Part shown: positions 25,114 through 33,743 of the stretch, in pieces
Layout of the letters: every line of letters begins with the position of its first letter
Position numbering within the stretch: the first letter of the stretch is position 1
NCBI GenBank assembly: GCA_035946625.1
Contig: DASYZE010000001.1
Span: forward strand, 1 to 64,000
Direction of reading: 5' to 3'
Source: DASYXZ01 sp035946625
GTDB lineage: Bacteria > Acidobacteriota > Terriglobia > UBA7540
Length of the DNA: 64,000 nucleotides
Position numbers and translations under genes: made by a program
Notes under the pieces: model-generated
What the model saw: only the letters and a program-made list of their open reading frames with translations
Database searches by the model: none
What the model was told of the DNA's origin: nothing

Positions 25114-25451
25114 CTACCCTCCCGAATGCCGCCTTAAATGGGAGCGGTAGTGTCCTGGCGTGTGGCCAAAGTTCCTCTTAAATTCGCGGGTGAAATGGGA
25201 CTCGTCGGAAAAACCCACTTGCGACATCACCTCTTTGACGTTAAGAAATGAACCTTCCAGGATGGTCCTCGCATGTTCCAGTCTGAGTGATTTTCGGAAC
25301 TGCCCCAACGATGCGCTGGAGTCGCGCTTGAAGAGATGGAGGAGTCGGGAAGACGAGAAAGGTTCACCGACCTCGCCAGGTCGCTCATTGTGCCGGGTGA
25401 GCCCGGGGAGCTTTTCAGGATCTCTCTTATTTGTCTGATCCGGTCGTCCAT
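25114..25451 (-). pseudogene. AraC-type HTH regulator with a frameshift
   Basis: Two minus-strand frames together make one short AraC-type protein. The first, from an ATG at 25451, reads MDDRIRQIREILKSSPGSPG and MSDLARSVNLS. The second continues SSRLLHLFKRDSSASLGQFR, KSLRLEHARTILEGSFLNVK, EVMSQVGFSDESHFTREFKR and NFGHTPGHYRSHL. The join falls near 25353-25356 and needs a one-base correction. The whole would be about 112 residues, both HTH halves with no ligand domain, a size seen in Acidobacteria. Either the gene is broken or there is a sequencing error in this spot. It is placed to control the Cys-rich gene downstream. Confidence 0.7.
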
Positions 25452-25819
25452 TTTCACAGTATATGAGATAGGGACGGGACGCAACCTGACCGCGGATGGT
25501 CATTTGCTCCGCCGCTTGGCCCCGCGAAGCATTCTCGCCTAATCTCCAATCTGCCTTGTGGTCAGGTGGGGTGTCGATGTCCTAACTAGTCGCATAATTC
25601 GACCTTCAAAAAGGTTTCGACGCACACATGGGCTCCCCCGACCGTTCCGAAGTCGCGGAGATAAATTTGTAGCATTAATTTATTAAGGAAACAACTAAGT
25701 TAATAAAGCGGCATTTGACAAATGGTGGTGAACACGCTAAAAGGTACTATATCTGAGGGGTGTGTTCCTTGGGAGTTAAGCAGTCATCCTTGGTCTTGAA
25801 CACTCCTTGGGGTGATTTG
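25452..25819. other. divergent gap before the ADOP permease
   Basis: About 370 bases between the divergent AraC-type and ADOP genes. The right half is AT-rich and holds the candidate promoter at 25715-25743. Otherwise I see no gene or repeat. Confidence 0.5.
25715..25743 (+). promoter_or_regulatory. candidate promoter for the ADOP permease
   Basis: A perfect TTGACA (25715-25720) is followed 17 bases later by TAAAAG (25738-25743), a weak -10 match. It would give a leader of about 70 bases before the ATG at 25820. The -35 match is strong, the -10 is not. Confidence 0.35.
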
Positions 25820-28321
25820 ATGCAAAGCCTGCGGCGAGATGCGTCGTACGCGATCCGGACCCTCTCAGCGAGTCCTCTTTTCACATCGATGGTCGTCCTC
25901 TCGCTCAGCTTGGCCGTGGGTGGCGTCACTGTCGTTTTCAGCTTCATAGACGCAGTACTTCTTCGGCCATTCCCTTACCGAGATCCAGAACGGATGGTAC
26001 TGTTGTGGGCTTCGAAGACCAAACAAATAACTCGCGGACTATCAGGGCCGGACCTTATTGACCTACGCTCCCAGAACAAAGTCTTTGAGGACGTTGTTCC
26101 ATACGTCGGATATAGTGGTGAGCCTCTCGAATTCGGCAACGAGGGACTGCAAAAAGTGTATGGATTCTACGTAGGAGCAGGATTCTTTTCTCTGATGGGA
26201 GTAAGACCGTACCTGGGCAGGACTTTCCGACCCGACGAGGATCACCCCGGCGCAGAGAAGGTGGCTGTGCTTTCCTATTTGTTTTGGATGAACCGAATGG
26301 CAGGAAATCCCGCAGCGGTCGGGAGCGCCGTTTCGGTCAGCGGCGAGCGTTACATAATTGTCGGTGTTATGCCTCCGAATTTCTTTTTTCCTGACGAGAC
26401 GGTCGAAGTGTGGTTGCCCATCCTGCCCTCCCAGATCCTCCCTGATCGCGGCGCCCCGATGGTACACGCTGTGGCACGCGTTAGGGCGGGAGTAACCCTT
26501 GTCCAGGCCCAAGCCGAAGTTGACACAATCGTGCGTCGCATGGCATCGACATATCCCGAAACTGACAAGAACCTGACCATTGGCCTTTTTCCTGCTGTGA
26601 ATGAGATCGTCGGCGATTATAGGGCTGCGCTATGGTCTCTTTTCGGCGGGAGCGCGCTCCTCCTGCTGATTGCGTGTGCGAACATCGCTCATATGCTTCT
26701 GGCGCGCGGCCTCCAACGCAGCAGCGAGATCGCTGTTCGCGTGGCGCTCGGTGCTTCGCGTGCGGCAATTTTCCGGCAGTTGCTGACGGAAAGCGTGCTT
26801 CTCGGCATGGGAGGAGGGATTCTAGGTGCGTTGCTTGCCTTCTGGGGAGTACGCCTAATATTGGCCCTGGGGTTTTCGGATATCCCGCGGTTTGGCCAAG
26901 CAACGATGGACGGTAAAGTCCTCCTGTTTTGTCTGGCCGTCTCGTTCCTAACTGGAATACTTTTCGGACTGCCACCCGCCTTGCACACCTCTCGGCCGAA
27001 CTTGATCGAATCACTCAAGCAAGGCGGCGTTTCATATTCGAGCGGCGTCGGGTCAAACCTACGCGATCTGCTTTTGGTAAGCGAAATCAGCTTTGCATTT
27101 GTCCTTATGATTGGGGCGGGGTTACTGATTCGAAGTTTCGTTCGGCTGGCACGCCTCGACTGGGGGTTCCGTACAGATCACATCTTGGTGGTCGACGTCG
27201 ACTGGCCCGACTTGTTCCACAACGATGGCGCCCGCGAGGCGGCGCTTGCCAGGCAGGTGCTGCCATCCTTGAGGGCGTTGCCACGGGTTGAGTCTGTCAG
27301 TTTCGGCCACAGTTCGCTGATTAGCCATTACTCAGGCGCCCCGGGTTCGATGACGCTAAATGGCAAGACAATGGACGTTTGGCAAGCAGTCGCAGGGCCA
27401 GGATATTTTCAAACGCTTGGAATTCGGATACTCCGCGGCCGCGAGTTTATGGAATCCGATAACGAGCAGGCCCCCAAGTCGATCATAGTCGACAAGAACC
27501 TAGCGAGTCAACTTTGGCCCGGTGAAAACCCGGTGGGAAAAATATTGGTTTTGCCGGAAATGCGATTGGCCGCCTGGAACAAGGAAATGGCGCTCGTTGC
27601 CTCCCCTGTACACGGTGCGATCAGGAAACTGTTCCAGGATCCTGCGTCCTGGGACCAAATTCCCCGCCAAGTTATAGGTGTAGTTGAGGCAACGCGAACC
27701 TTCGGACTCCTGCCGCTGCAGTACTCGACTATTTACTATCCCTATCCACAGGCCCCCCGCGGTATGGCTATATTCTCGGAATCCTTTTTCCTGCGAACTT
27801 TGGGAGACCCCTCAACGTTGACCAAGACCGCCCAAGAAGTCGTCCGAACGGTTGCTACCGGAGTAACCGTCGATGACGCTGAGACTCTACAGGAGCGCGC
27901 GACGGCCGCAATCGGCGGCAAAGGTTCCAATAAGCTTTTGATGCTTGTTGGTACGGGGACGAGCGCCCTGGGGCTCCTGCTTGCCACGCTCGGAATTTAT
28001 GGCGTGTTAGGCTATTCAACTGCCTTGCGGACTAGGGAAATAGGAATCCGCATGGCTCTTGGCGCACAACAGTCCTCTATATTTCTGCTCATCCTTGGCC
28101 GAGCGCTTCTGCTGACGGTCGTCGGCGTGCTCTTCGGGCTGGCGGGCGCAATTACCAGCACAAAAATACTGGGGAGCTACCTTTTTGGGGTGACGCCGAC
28201 CGACCCCGCAACCTTCGCGGCTTCGGGTTTCTTATTCCTAGGAGTTGCCTTTATCGCCTCCTTCTGGCCTGCGCGACGCGCGATGCTCACCGAGCCACTT
28301 TCCGCGCTCCGTCATGAATAA
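25820..28321 (+). CDS. ADOP-family MacB/FtsX-like ABC permease
   Basis: 833 residues from MQSLRRDASYAIRTLSASPL; a start 20 codons upstream is possible but GGGGTGAT just before this ATG is a better ribosome site. The order is a first membrane helix (FTSMVVLSLSLAVGGVTVVF), a periplasmic MacB domain, FtsX helices around LLLLIACANIAHMLLARGL and GIFFGLPPAL-like LFGLPPALHT, a second periplasmic domain, and a final FtsX set with GIYGVLGYSTALRTREIGIR and MALGA. This duplicated layout without an ATPase partner is the ADOP pattern. Function of the family is unproven; export or envelope work with a shared ATPase is likely. It is divergent from the AraC-type gene. Confidence 0.9.
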   Translation: MQSLRRDASYAIRTLSASPLFTSMVVLSLSLAVGGVTVVFSFIDAVLLRPFPYRDPERMVLLWASKTKQITRGLSGPDLIDLRSQNKVFEDVVPYVGYSGEPLEFGNEGLQKVYGFYVGAGFFSLMGVRPYLGRTFRPDEDHPGAEKVAVLSYLFWMNRMAGNPAAVGSAVSVSGERYIIVGVMPPNFFFPDETVEVWLPILPSQILPDRGAPMVHAVARVRAGVTLVQAQAEVDTIVRRMASTYPETDKNLTIGLFPAVNEIVGDYRAALWSLFGGSALLLLIACANIAHMLLARGLQRSSEIAVRVALGASRAAIFRQLLTESVLLGMGGGILGALLAFWGVRLILALGFSDIPRFGQATMDGKVLLFCLAVSFLTGILFGLPPALHTSRPNLIESLKQGGVSYSSGVGSNLRDLLLVSEISFAFVLMIGAGLLIRSFVRLARLDWGFRTDHILVVDVDWPDLFHNDGAREAALARQVLPSLRALPRVESVSFGHSSLISHYSGAPGSMTLNGKTMDVWQAVAGPGYFQTLGIRILRGREFMESDNEQAPKSIIVDKNLASQLWPGENPVGKILVLPEMRLAAWNKEMALVASPVHGAIRKLFQDPASWDQIPRQVIGVVEATRTFGLLPLQYSTIYYPYPQAPRGMAIFSESFFLRTLGDPSTLTKTAQEVVRTVATGVTVDDAETLQERATAAIGGKGSNKLLMLVGTGTSALGLLLATLGIYGVLGYSTALRTREIGIRMALGAQQSSIFLLILGRALLLTVVGVLFGLAGAITSTKILGSYLFGVTPTDPATFAASGFLFLGVAFIASFWPARRAMLTEPLSALRHE

Positions 28322-28780
28322 GCCATGGCGTCGTATCCAAGTACTCGATCCTTTTGAAAAGGCCGCGCGTTGAGGAAGCGGATGTGCGGGCTTGCGTCAG
28401 ATCACCACGGACGATTTGGTCATCTGCCGATTCTTTCGTAAGGCGGGTAATAGCGCTATATCAACTTAAGGAGCGAATTAACCGTAGCTGATTTTGTCGC
28501 TGTCAAAGCATCTTGTTTCAATCAGATTCAACAAAGGTCAAGACGCGGCTGCAAAGCTTTTCCTTCCAATCACTTATAGTCAGCAAAAATTAATAGGTTC
28601 CAATATTTGCTTGAGTCCGATTTGCAACCAGGGGGTCGGGAGTTCGATCCTCCCCAGGTCCACCAATCCTTTTTCCCTTCGCCAGTGACCCCTGCCACTT
28701 GAATAGGCAAATCGGATGAATTGAGATATTGTTTCCACGCCGGGGTATTGTCCCGGAGCGCCCCACCCAGGAGGACCCGT
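28322..28780. other. gap with tRNA fragment before the GH172 gene
   Basis: About 460 bases. The only structured part is the tRNA-Ala 3' fragment at 28619-28665. Short open frames crossing it are not convincing. A strong AGGAGG ribosome site ends the gap. Confidence 0.55.
28619..28665 (+). other. 3' half of a tRNA-Ala gene (possible att site)
   Basis: The segment runs from TTTGCAA (anticodon loop, anticodon TGC) through the variable loop and a perfect T arm, GGGAGTTCGATCCTCCC, to CAGGTCCACCA. The 5' half of a cloverleaf is absent: the upstream bases are AT-rich and do not pair with the acceptor arm. Such 3' tRNA pieces are left when islands integrate into tRNA genes. No integrase gene is in the window, so this is suggestive only. 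Confidence 0.6.
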
Positions 28781-31039
28781 ATGCGATGCCTCATTTTAAC
28801 TGCTTGCCTGCTGATTCCTGCCGTGACGATGGCGCAGAGCGGCGCCACCGGCCCGCTCGACCCGCTGGAGTTTTCGCGGATCAAGACTTTCGGGGCCTAC
28901 CGCTCCTCCAGCAACAATCTCTATCAGGACAGCAATGACGACAGCAAGCATCCCATCCCGGGCGAGGTGCTGGTGCTGGCGGACCTGAAAGGGCCGGGCA
29001 TCGTCACCCACATCTGGGTGACGGTTGCGGACAATGAGTTCGCGTGGCCGCGTCTTTTGCGGCTGCGCGTTTATTACGACGGGAGCAAGACCCCCAGCGT
29101 GGACGTTCCGCTCGGCGACTTTTTCGGAGTGGGGCACGGCTACGAGCGCGATCTGAATTCGATGATGGTTCGGGACGCTTCGCTGGGCCGCGCGCGCAAC
29201 TCCTACTGGCCCATGCCTTTCAGGAAATCCTGCAAGATCACTATCACCAATGAGGGCCGCCGGCCCGTTTCCAGCCTTTACTATCATGTGGATTGGCAAA
29301 AGCACGATTCGTTGCCGGAAGATATTGGGTATTTTCACGCCTATTATCGGCAAGGCACGCCACCGCCGACGGGGAAACTTTATACGTTTTTGAATATTCA
29401 GGGCGCGGGCCAATACGTGGGCACGGTGCTGAATATCGTCCAAACCCAAATGGGCTGGTTTGGCGAGGGCGATGACATGTTCTATGTGGACGGTGAAGCC
29501 ACGCCACGAATTGAGGGCACAGGGACCGAAGACTATTTCAACGATGCGTGGGGGCTGCGCGTTTCCGACGGCGCGTGGACCGGCATCCCGGTGGCCGAAG
29601 GCGAGGGCTTTGGCGCCCGCCTCACCGGTTATCGCTGGCACGTGGTGGACCCAGTGCCTTTCAAGAAATCTTTGCGCGTCGGCATCGAACATTTTGGCTG
29701 GACGTATAACGCGGACGGAACTGCGCGCTCCGGCTTCGAGGAGCGCTCCGACTTTTTTTCCAGCGTGGCCTTCTGGTATCAGAAGGGCGTCAACCAGGAC
29801 CTGCCCGAGCCTCCTTATGGTTCCGCCCGCCTGCCTCTGGGCAACGCCTTGCAGATTGAGGTGGAAAACAACCTGAAATATGTGACCACGGAAAAAGGCG
29901 AAGCGTCGGTGCAGAAGGAAGTCTTCTGGTCGAAAGACCTGCTCTTTTTGCACGGGCAGGACGCGGGCGCCAAAATGAATGTCCCTTTCGATGTGCCCAA
30001 AGACGGGTTTTACGAAGTGGTAGCCCTGATTGCGCAGGCGCCGGATTACGGCGACTTCGTGGCTACTCTCGACGGCAAAAAAACCAACTCGACGATGATT
30101 ACCTGGGGGCCACTCCGTACGCAGGAGCCTCCGGTGGAAGTGATCCACAACTATAACCAGGAAATATTTGTGGGCGTCGATCACCGGCTGGGCTGGTTCA
30201 AGCTCAGCAAGGGCCGGCACATCCTTACTTTCACCTGCGTGGGCAAAGACCCGCTCTCCAGCGGCTACAACCTGGGGATCGACGCGGTGGTGCTGGAGGA
30301 AGTTAAAAATGGTGAGGCGATGGCGAATGTCACCGGCGCCGGCTTGCCTCGTTACGAAACTCCGGAGGCGGCGGTCGCCGCGCATCCGCCGGACATCGGC
30401 ATCGTTTATCGCGGCCAACCCCTGCACTATTACGTCAATCGACTCGGGAGCGCCACACCTTCGCAGCGCGCGGATATATTGCGGGCAATCGGGTCGTTTG
30501 AAGCAGGCGCGGCTCCGGCACTGGACCGCCTCACCGCCACCCTCTCCGACCCCAATCCGGAGGTGCGAGCTGCTGCGGCTTGGGCGATTTACCGCTTGGG
30601 CCCCAAAGGTGCGCCGGCGGTTGGCGAGGTAGCCAGGCTGCTCAAGGATGAAAATATTCAGGTCCGCGAATTTGCCACCCTCGCCCTGCGAGGAATGGGC
30701 AAAGGTGCCGCGCCTGCTATTCCAGAACTCTGTGCGGCGTTGCGCGATCCGGAACCATCCGTCAGCATGTCTGCGGCGGTGGCGCTGGGAAAGATGGGTT
30801 CATCGGCCAAATCCGCGGTTCCGGCGCTAGCCAGCAAGCTGGAAGTTCCCAACCCCCAGGATCTTTCGAATGCGGAAGTGCAGGTGCTGCGCAACGTGGT
30901 CAACGCCCTTGCTGACATTGGTCCGGACGCGCGCAGCGCCATCCCGGCCCTGAAAACGGTGCAACACTTGCGCGTGAAATACATCGCGGAGGAGGCGATC
31001 GCAAAAATCGAAGGCCATCCTATGCCGACCTGGCACTGA
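28781..31039 (+). CDS. secreted GH172 (DUF2961) protein with C-terminal HEAT repeats
   Basis: 752 residues. The ATG at 28781 has AGGAGG upstream and opens a signal peptide (MRCLILTACLLIPAVTMAQS). Residues about 20-380 form the DUF2961 fold, now glycoside hydrolase family 172: SSNNLYQDSNDDSKHPIPGE, GPGIVTHIWVTVADNEFAWP, PLGDFFGVGHGYERDL and RIEGTGTEDYFNDAWG, where Glu residues of the last block fit the active site. Known GH172 members act on fructofuranosides or arabinofuranosides. A beta-rich domain follows, then HEAT repeats from about residue 560 (VRAAAAWAIYRLGPKGAPAV, VREFATLALRGMGKGAAPAI). Combination with HEAT repeats is unusual. Substrate not known. Confidence 0.85.
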   Translation: MRCLILTACLLIPAVTMAQSGATGPLDPLEFSRIKTFGAYRSSSNNLYQDSNDDSKHPIPGEVLVLADLKGPGIVTHIWVTVADNEFAWPRLLRLRVYYDGSKTPSVDVPLGDFFGVGHGYERDLNSMMVRDASLGRARNSYWPMPFRKSCKITITNEGRRPVSSLYYHVDWQKHDSLPEDIGYFHAYYRQGTPPPTGKLYTFLNIQGAGQYVGTVLNIVQTQMGWFGEGDDMFYVDGEATPRIEGTGTEDYFNDAWGLRVSDGAWTGIPVAEGEGFGARLTGYRWHVVDPVPFKKSLRVGIEHFGWTYNADGTARSGFEERSDFFSSVAFWYQKGVNQDLPEPPYGSARLPLGNALQIEVENNLKYVTTEKGEASVQKEVFWSKDLLFLHGQDAGAKMNVPFDVPKDGFYEVVALIAQAPDYGDFVATLDGKKTNSTMITWGPLRTQEPPVEVIHNYNQEIFVGVDHRLGWFKLSKGRHILTFTCVGKDPLSSGYNLGIDAVVLEEVKNGEAMANVTGAGLPRYETPEAAVAAHPPDIGIVYRGQPLHYYVNRLGSATPSQRADILRAIGSFEAGAAPALDRLTATLSDPNPEVRAAAAWAIYRLGPKGAPAVGEVARLLKDENIQVREFATLALRGMGKGAAPAIPELCAALRDPEPSVSMSAAVALGKMGSSAKSAVPALASKLEVPNPQDLSNAEVQVLRNVVNALADIGPDARSAIPALKTVQHLRVKYIAEEAIAKIEGHPMPTWH

Positions 31040-31177
31040 AAAGTGCCGCTCTTGTCCGAACCTGCTGGCTGGTGGAGCGTGAGGCAGGTTTACGGTGTGA
31101 GTGTCCAACCGGGGCTGGGTGGCAAGGCTTCCGATAGGATCAGGGCCCGGCATTATGACGAGGGCGCGAGGGCGGGC

Positions 31178-31813
31178 CTAATTAGTTTCCTCTTTGCCGT
31201 GGCTGATGCGGACAAGCTCGATACGAGTAGTGCTGCCTTCGTCCTTGAGTGATACCACTTTCTCACTCTCGCTCCGCTTGATTTCGAAGACGGTTCGCCC
31301 TTCTCTGTCCCTGCGGATGAAGTTGCCATCTTCCTTGCCCCAGTGGCCCGAATCAAAATCGCCGCTTTTGGGAATGAACTTGCCCTCCCTGGCGGTCAGC
31401 CGTTCCTGGTAGAAGTCTTTGACTTTATCGAAGGCATCAGGAGTTTCGAACTTGCCCACCACGATGCGTGCCATGTTGTCCCCAAACTGCATATTCACTG
31501 TGGCATCGTTATGATCGGAAACGGTTTTGGCGCCGGGATAAATGGGGAGGCCCAGGCTCGCCTCGTTGACCCCTTTGTTGACTTCGATCCCTCCAAATGG
31601 GGTCTTGATGGAAACTTCCTTCTTGTCCCCGCCCTGGTCGTTCACCTGGATATTGAGGCCGTGGGTGAGAATGCGAAACCCCACCCAAATTCCCATCAAC
31701 GAAACCAAAACAATGAAAGCCAAGACCAAAAGGGCGATGGCTATGACGTGGCTGCCCGTTCGTGGGGGCGCGGGCGGGGCCGGCGGACGCGGCGGTTGTG
31801 GAATGGTTGCCAT
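31178..31813 (-). CDS. membrane-anchored protein of unknown function
   Basis: 211 residues: a Pro-rich cytosolic start (PQPPRPPAPPAPPRTG), one membrane helix (HVIAIALLVLAFIVLVSLMG) and an exported domain of about 160 residues containing LGLPIYPGAKTVSDHNDATV and FETPDAFDKVKDFYQERL. The IYPGA...DFY pattern recurs in exported proteins that I cannot tie to a function. It stands alone between convergent and co-directional neighbours. Confidence 0.65.
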   Translation of the reverse strand: MATIPQPPRPPAPPAPPRTGSHVIAIALLVLAFIVLVSLMGIWVGFRILTHGLNIQVNDQGGDKKEVSIKTPFGGIEVNKGVNEASLGLPIYPGAKTVSDHNDATVNMQFGDNMARIVVGKFETPDAFDKVKDFYQERLTAREGKFIPKSGDFDSGHWGKEDGNFIRRDREGRTVFEIKRSESEKVVSLKDEGSTTRIELVRISHGKEETN

Positions 31814-32006
31814 AAGTCCTCCTTGTCGGAAGTCAGTGGTCAGTTATCAGTGCTCAGTTACAGCCCAATCCAGAAAACGTTTTCCCATACCTGTCCCACC
31901 CAGCTCGGCCCTCCATGAAAGAATACGTTTCCCGTCCGGTTAAAGTTCCTCGGCGGCGACGGTCGGCCGGAGTAACAACGGATGGCTGACCCCTGCCCGC
32001 GGGCCA

Positions 32007-32990
32007 CTAAAACCTTACTTTTACGTCCGGTCGCTTGGAGAGATGTACGGAGTCAATGAACCGGACCTGGCGCGTGCTCAAGGTCATCACCAACGATTGG
32101 GTGCGAATGCCGTCGCCGGAAAAGCGCACACCTTTCAGAAGGCTGCCCTCGGTCACGCCGGTGGCGGCAAAAATGATTTCATTGCCGGGCGCGAGGTCGT
32201 GGGTGGAATAAACCTTTTTCAGGTCCTGCACGCCCATGGACTTTATTCTTTCCGCTTGCTGCGCGTCTTTAATCACCAGCCGCCCCTGGATCTCCCCGTT
32301 CAAACACCGCAGCGCCGCGGCGGTCAGAACGCCTTCGGGCGCGCCGCCAATGCCCATCACCGCATGCACTCCGCGCCCCACCACGGCGGCTGCGATGCCG
32401 GCGGAGAGGTCTCCGTCACCGATTAGCCGGATGCGCGCGCCGGCTTGGCGGATATCGGCGATCAATTTTTCGTGGCGCGGGCGGTCGAGCACAATCACCA
32501 CCAGGTCTTCCACGTTGCGTTCCATGCGCCGCGCGATGGCGCGCAGATTGTCGCGCACGGGAGCGTCCAAGTCGACCGCGCCCTTGGACGCCGGGCCCAC
32601 GATAATCTTTTCCATGTAGCAATCCGGGGCGTGCAAAAGCCCGCCGTGCTCCGAAGCCGCCAGCGTGGTAATGGCGCCTGGCGCTCCCGTGGCGCAGAGG
32701 TTGGTGCCCTCCAGGGGATCGACGGCGATATCAATCTCGCGCACCGTGTCGCTGTACTCTTTCTTCAGGCCCACTTTCTCGCCGATGTAAAGCATGGGCG
32801 CTTCGTCGCGCTCGCCCTCGCCAATCACGATGGTGGCGGCCACGGGCACCGTGTCGAGCACGCGGCGCATCGCCTCCACGGCGGCCCGGTCGGCATCATG
32901 GCGGTCGCCGCGGCCCATGGTCCGCGCCGCATCAATCGCCGCTTCTTCCACCACCCGCACAAATTCGAGAGACAGTTCGCCTTCCATCAA
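32007..32990 (-). CDS. glpX: fructose-1,6-bisphosphatase class II
   Basis: 327 residues with the GlpX marks AAIDAARTMGRGDRHDADRA, IVIGEGERDEAPMLYIGEKV, DIAVDPLEGTNLCATG (metal-binding Asp and Glu) and GDGDLSAGIAAAVVGRGVHA. It dephosphorylates fructose 1,6-bisphosphate in gluconeogenesis, possibly also sedoheptulose bisphosphate as in cyanobacterial homologues. ATG is at 32990; an ATG one codon later is equally possible. Confidence 0.94.
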   Translation of the reverse strand: MMEGELSLEFVRVVEEAAIDAARTMGRGDRHDADRAAVEAMRRVLDTVPVAATIVIGEGERDEAPMLYIGEKVGLKKEYSDTVREIDIAVDPLEGTNLCATGAPGAITTLAASEHGGLLHAPDCYMEKIIVGPASKGAVDLDAPVRDNLRAIARRMERNVEDLVVIVLDRPRHEKLIADIRQAGARIRLIGDGDLSAGIAAAVVGRGVHAVMGIGGAPEGVLTAAALRCLNGEIQGRLVIKDAQQAERIKSMGVQDLKKVYSTHDLAPGNEIIFAATGVTEGSLLKGVRFSGDGIRTQSLVMTLSTRQVRFIDSVHLSKRPDVKVRF

Positions 32991-33191
32991 GCCCCCTATT
33001 CGCGCACGCTCTCCAGGTTCAAGTAGTATCCATCCTGTCTACCGCGCCCAGTTTAGCTTAAGAAGTCTAAGTTGAAAGCAGATTGTTGAAACGGCGCAGC
33101 GCCAGATTTGTCGCCCAACTCTAGCGACACTACCCGCGATTTGATTCTCTTGAGCGGATGACATATACTTGCAATATAGGGGGGACTGCCA

Positions 33192-33497
33192 ATGGCAACC
33201 TCGGCCAGCCCGACGACTGTTTACCTGACGCCCCGACAACGGAAGGGGTTATTTCAGAAGGCACGAAAACGCAGGACAGGTTTTTCTGAGGAGCTGCGCG
33301 CAGCCGTGGACTTCTATCTGGATCTTCCGCCCGACTTCGATGAGAAGGCCATGGAGTCGCTGGCGCTGGAAGCATCGGAATCAGCCGACCGGAGCATAGC
33401 CCGCATCGACGAAACCATCGCACGGCTCAAGACCACCGTTAAGAAAATGGATGGGATTGATCGGAGACTCGATGAGCTTGACACAGAGCACTTTTGA
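33192..33497 (+). CDS. small protein, possible ribbon-helix-helix regulator
   Basis: 101 residues. The start has a strong GGGGGGA ribosome site. The first 40 residues (TTVYLTPRQRKGLFQKARKR) look like a ribbon-helix-helix strand and helix; the rest is acidic then coiled-coil (DETIARLKTTVKKMDGIDRR). The end overlaps the next gene by 26 bases in another frame. The pairing of a DNA-binding-like protein with a small coiled-coil protein recalls toxin-antitoxin layouts, but neither product matches a known toxin that I can name. Confidence 0.6.
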   Translation: MATSASPTTVYLTPRQRKGLFQKARKRRTGFSEELRAAVDFYLDLPPDFDEKAMESLALEASESADRSIARIDETIARLKTTVKKMDGIDRRLDELDTEHF

Positions 33498-33702
33498 CGC
33501 CTTCAAGAAAGTGGTCACGCTGGACGCTCGAATCAGCGAATTGTCGAAGGTCGTGGACGCTGTCTCTCAGCGGCTGGAGAATACTACGGACAAGCTGGCC
33601 GCGAGACTCGAAAGCCACGCCGAACGCCTAGCGCGCCTGGAAGGAAAATTCGAGTTGCTGGAAACCTCCCTGGGTTCCCGCCCGCGCAGGCCGCCGAGAT
33701 GA
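33472..33702 (+). CDS. small coiled-coil protein
   Basis: 76 residues from MSLTQSTFDAFKKVVTLDAR. Almost the whole chain is heptad-like (SKVVDAVSQRLENTTDKLAA, LESHAERLARLEGKFELLET) with a basic tail PRRPPR. The ATG lies inside the end of the preceding gene, implying coupling. No enzyme motif. Confidence 0.6.
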   Translation: MSLTQSTFDAFKKVVTLDARISELSKVVDAVSQRLENTTDKLAARLESHAERLARLEGKFELLETSLGSRPRRPPR

Positions 33703-33743
33703 AATGACTCTCACCCCGTTCTGACTTTCCGATTTGCCAATTC

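Noticed and set aside
28494..28688. Short frame across the tRNA-Ala fragment
   Set aside because: It translates tRNA sequence and has no ribosome site.
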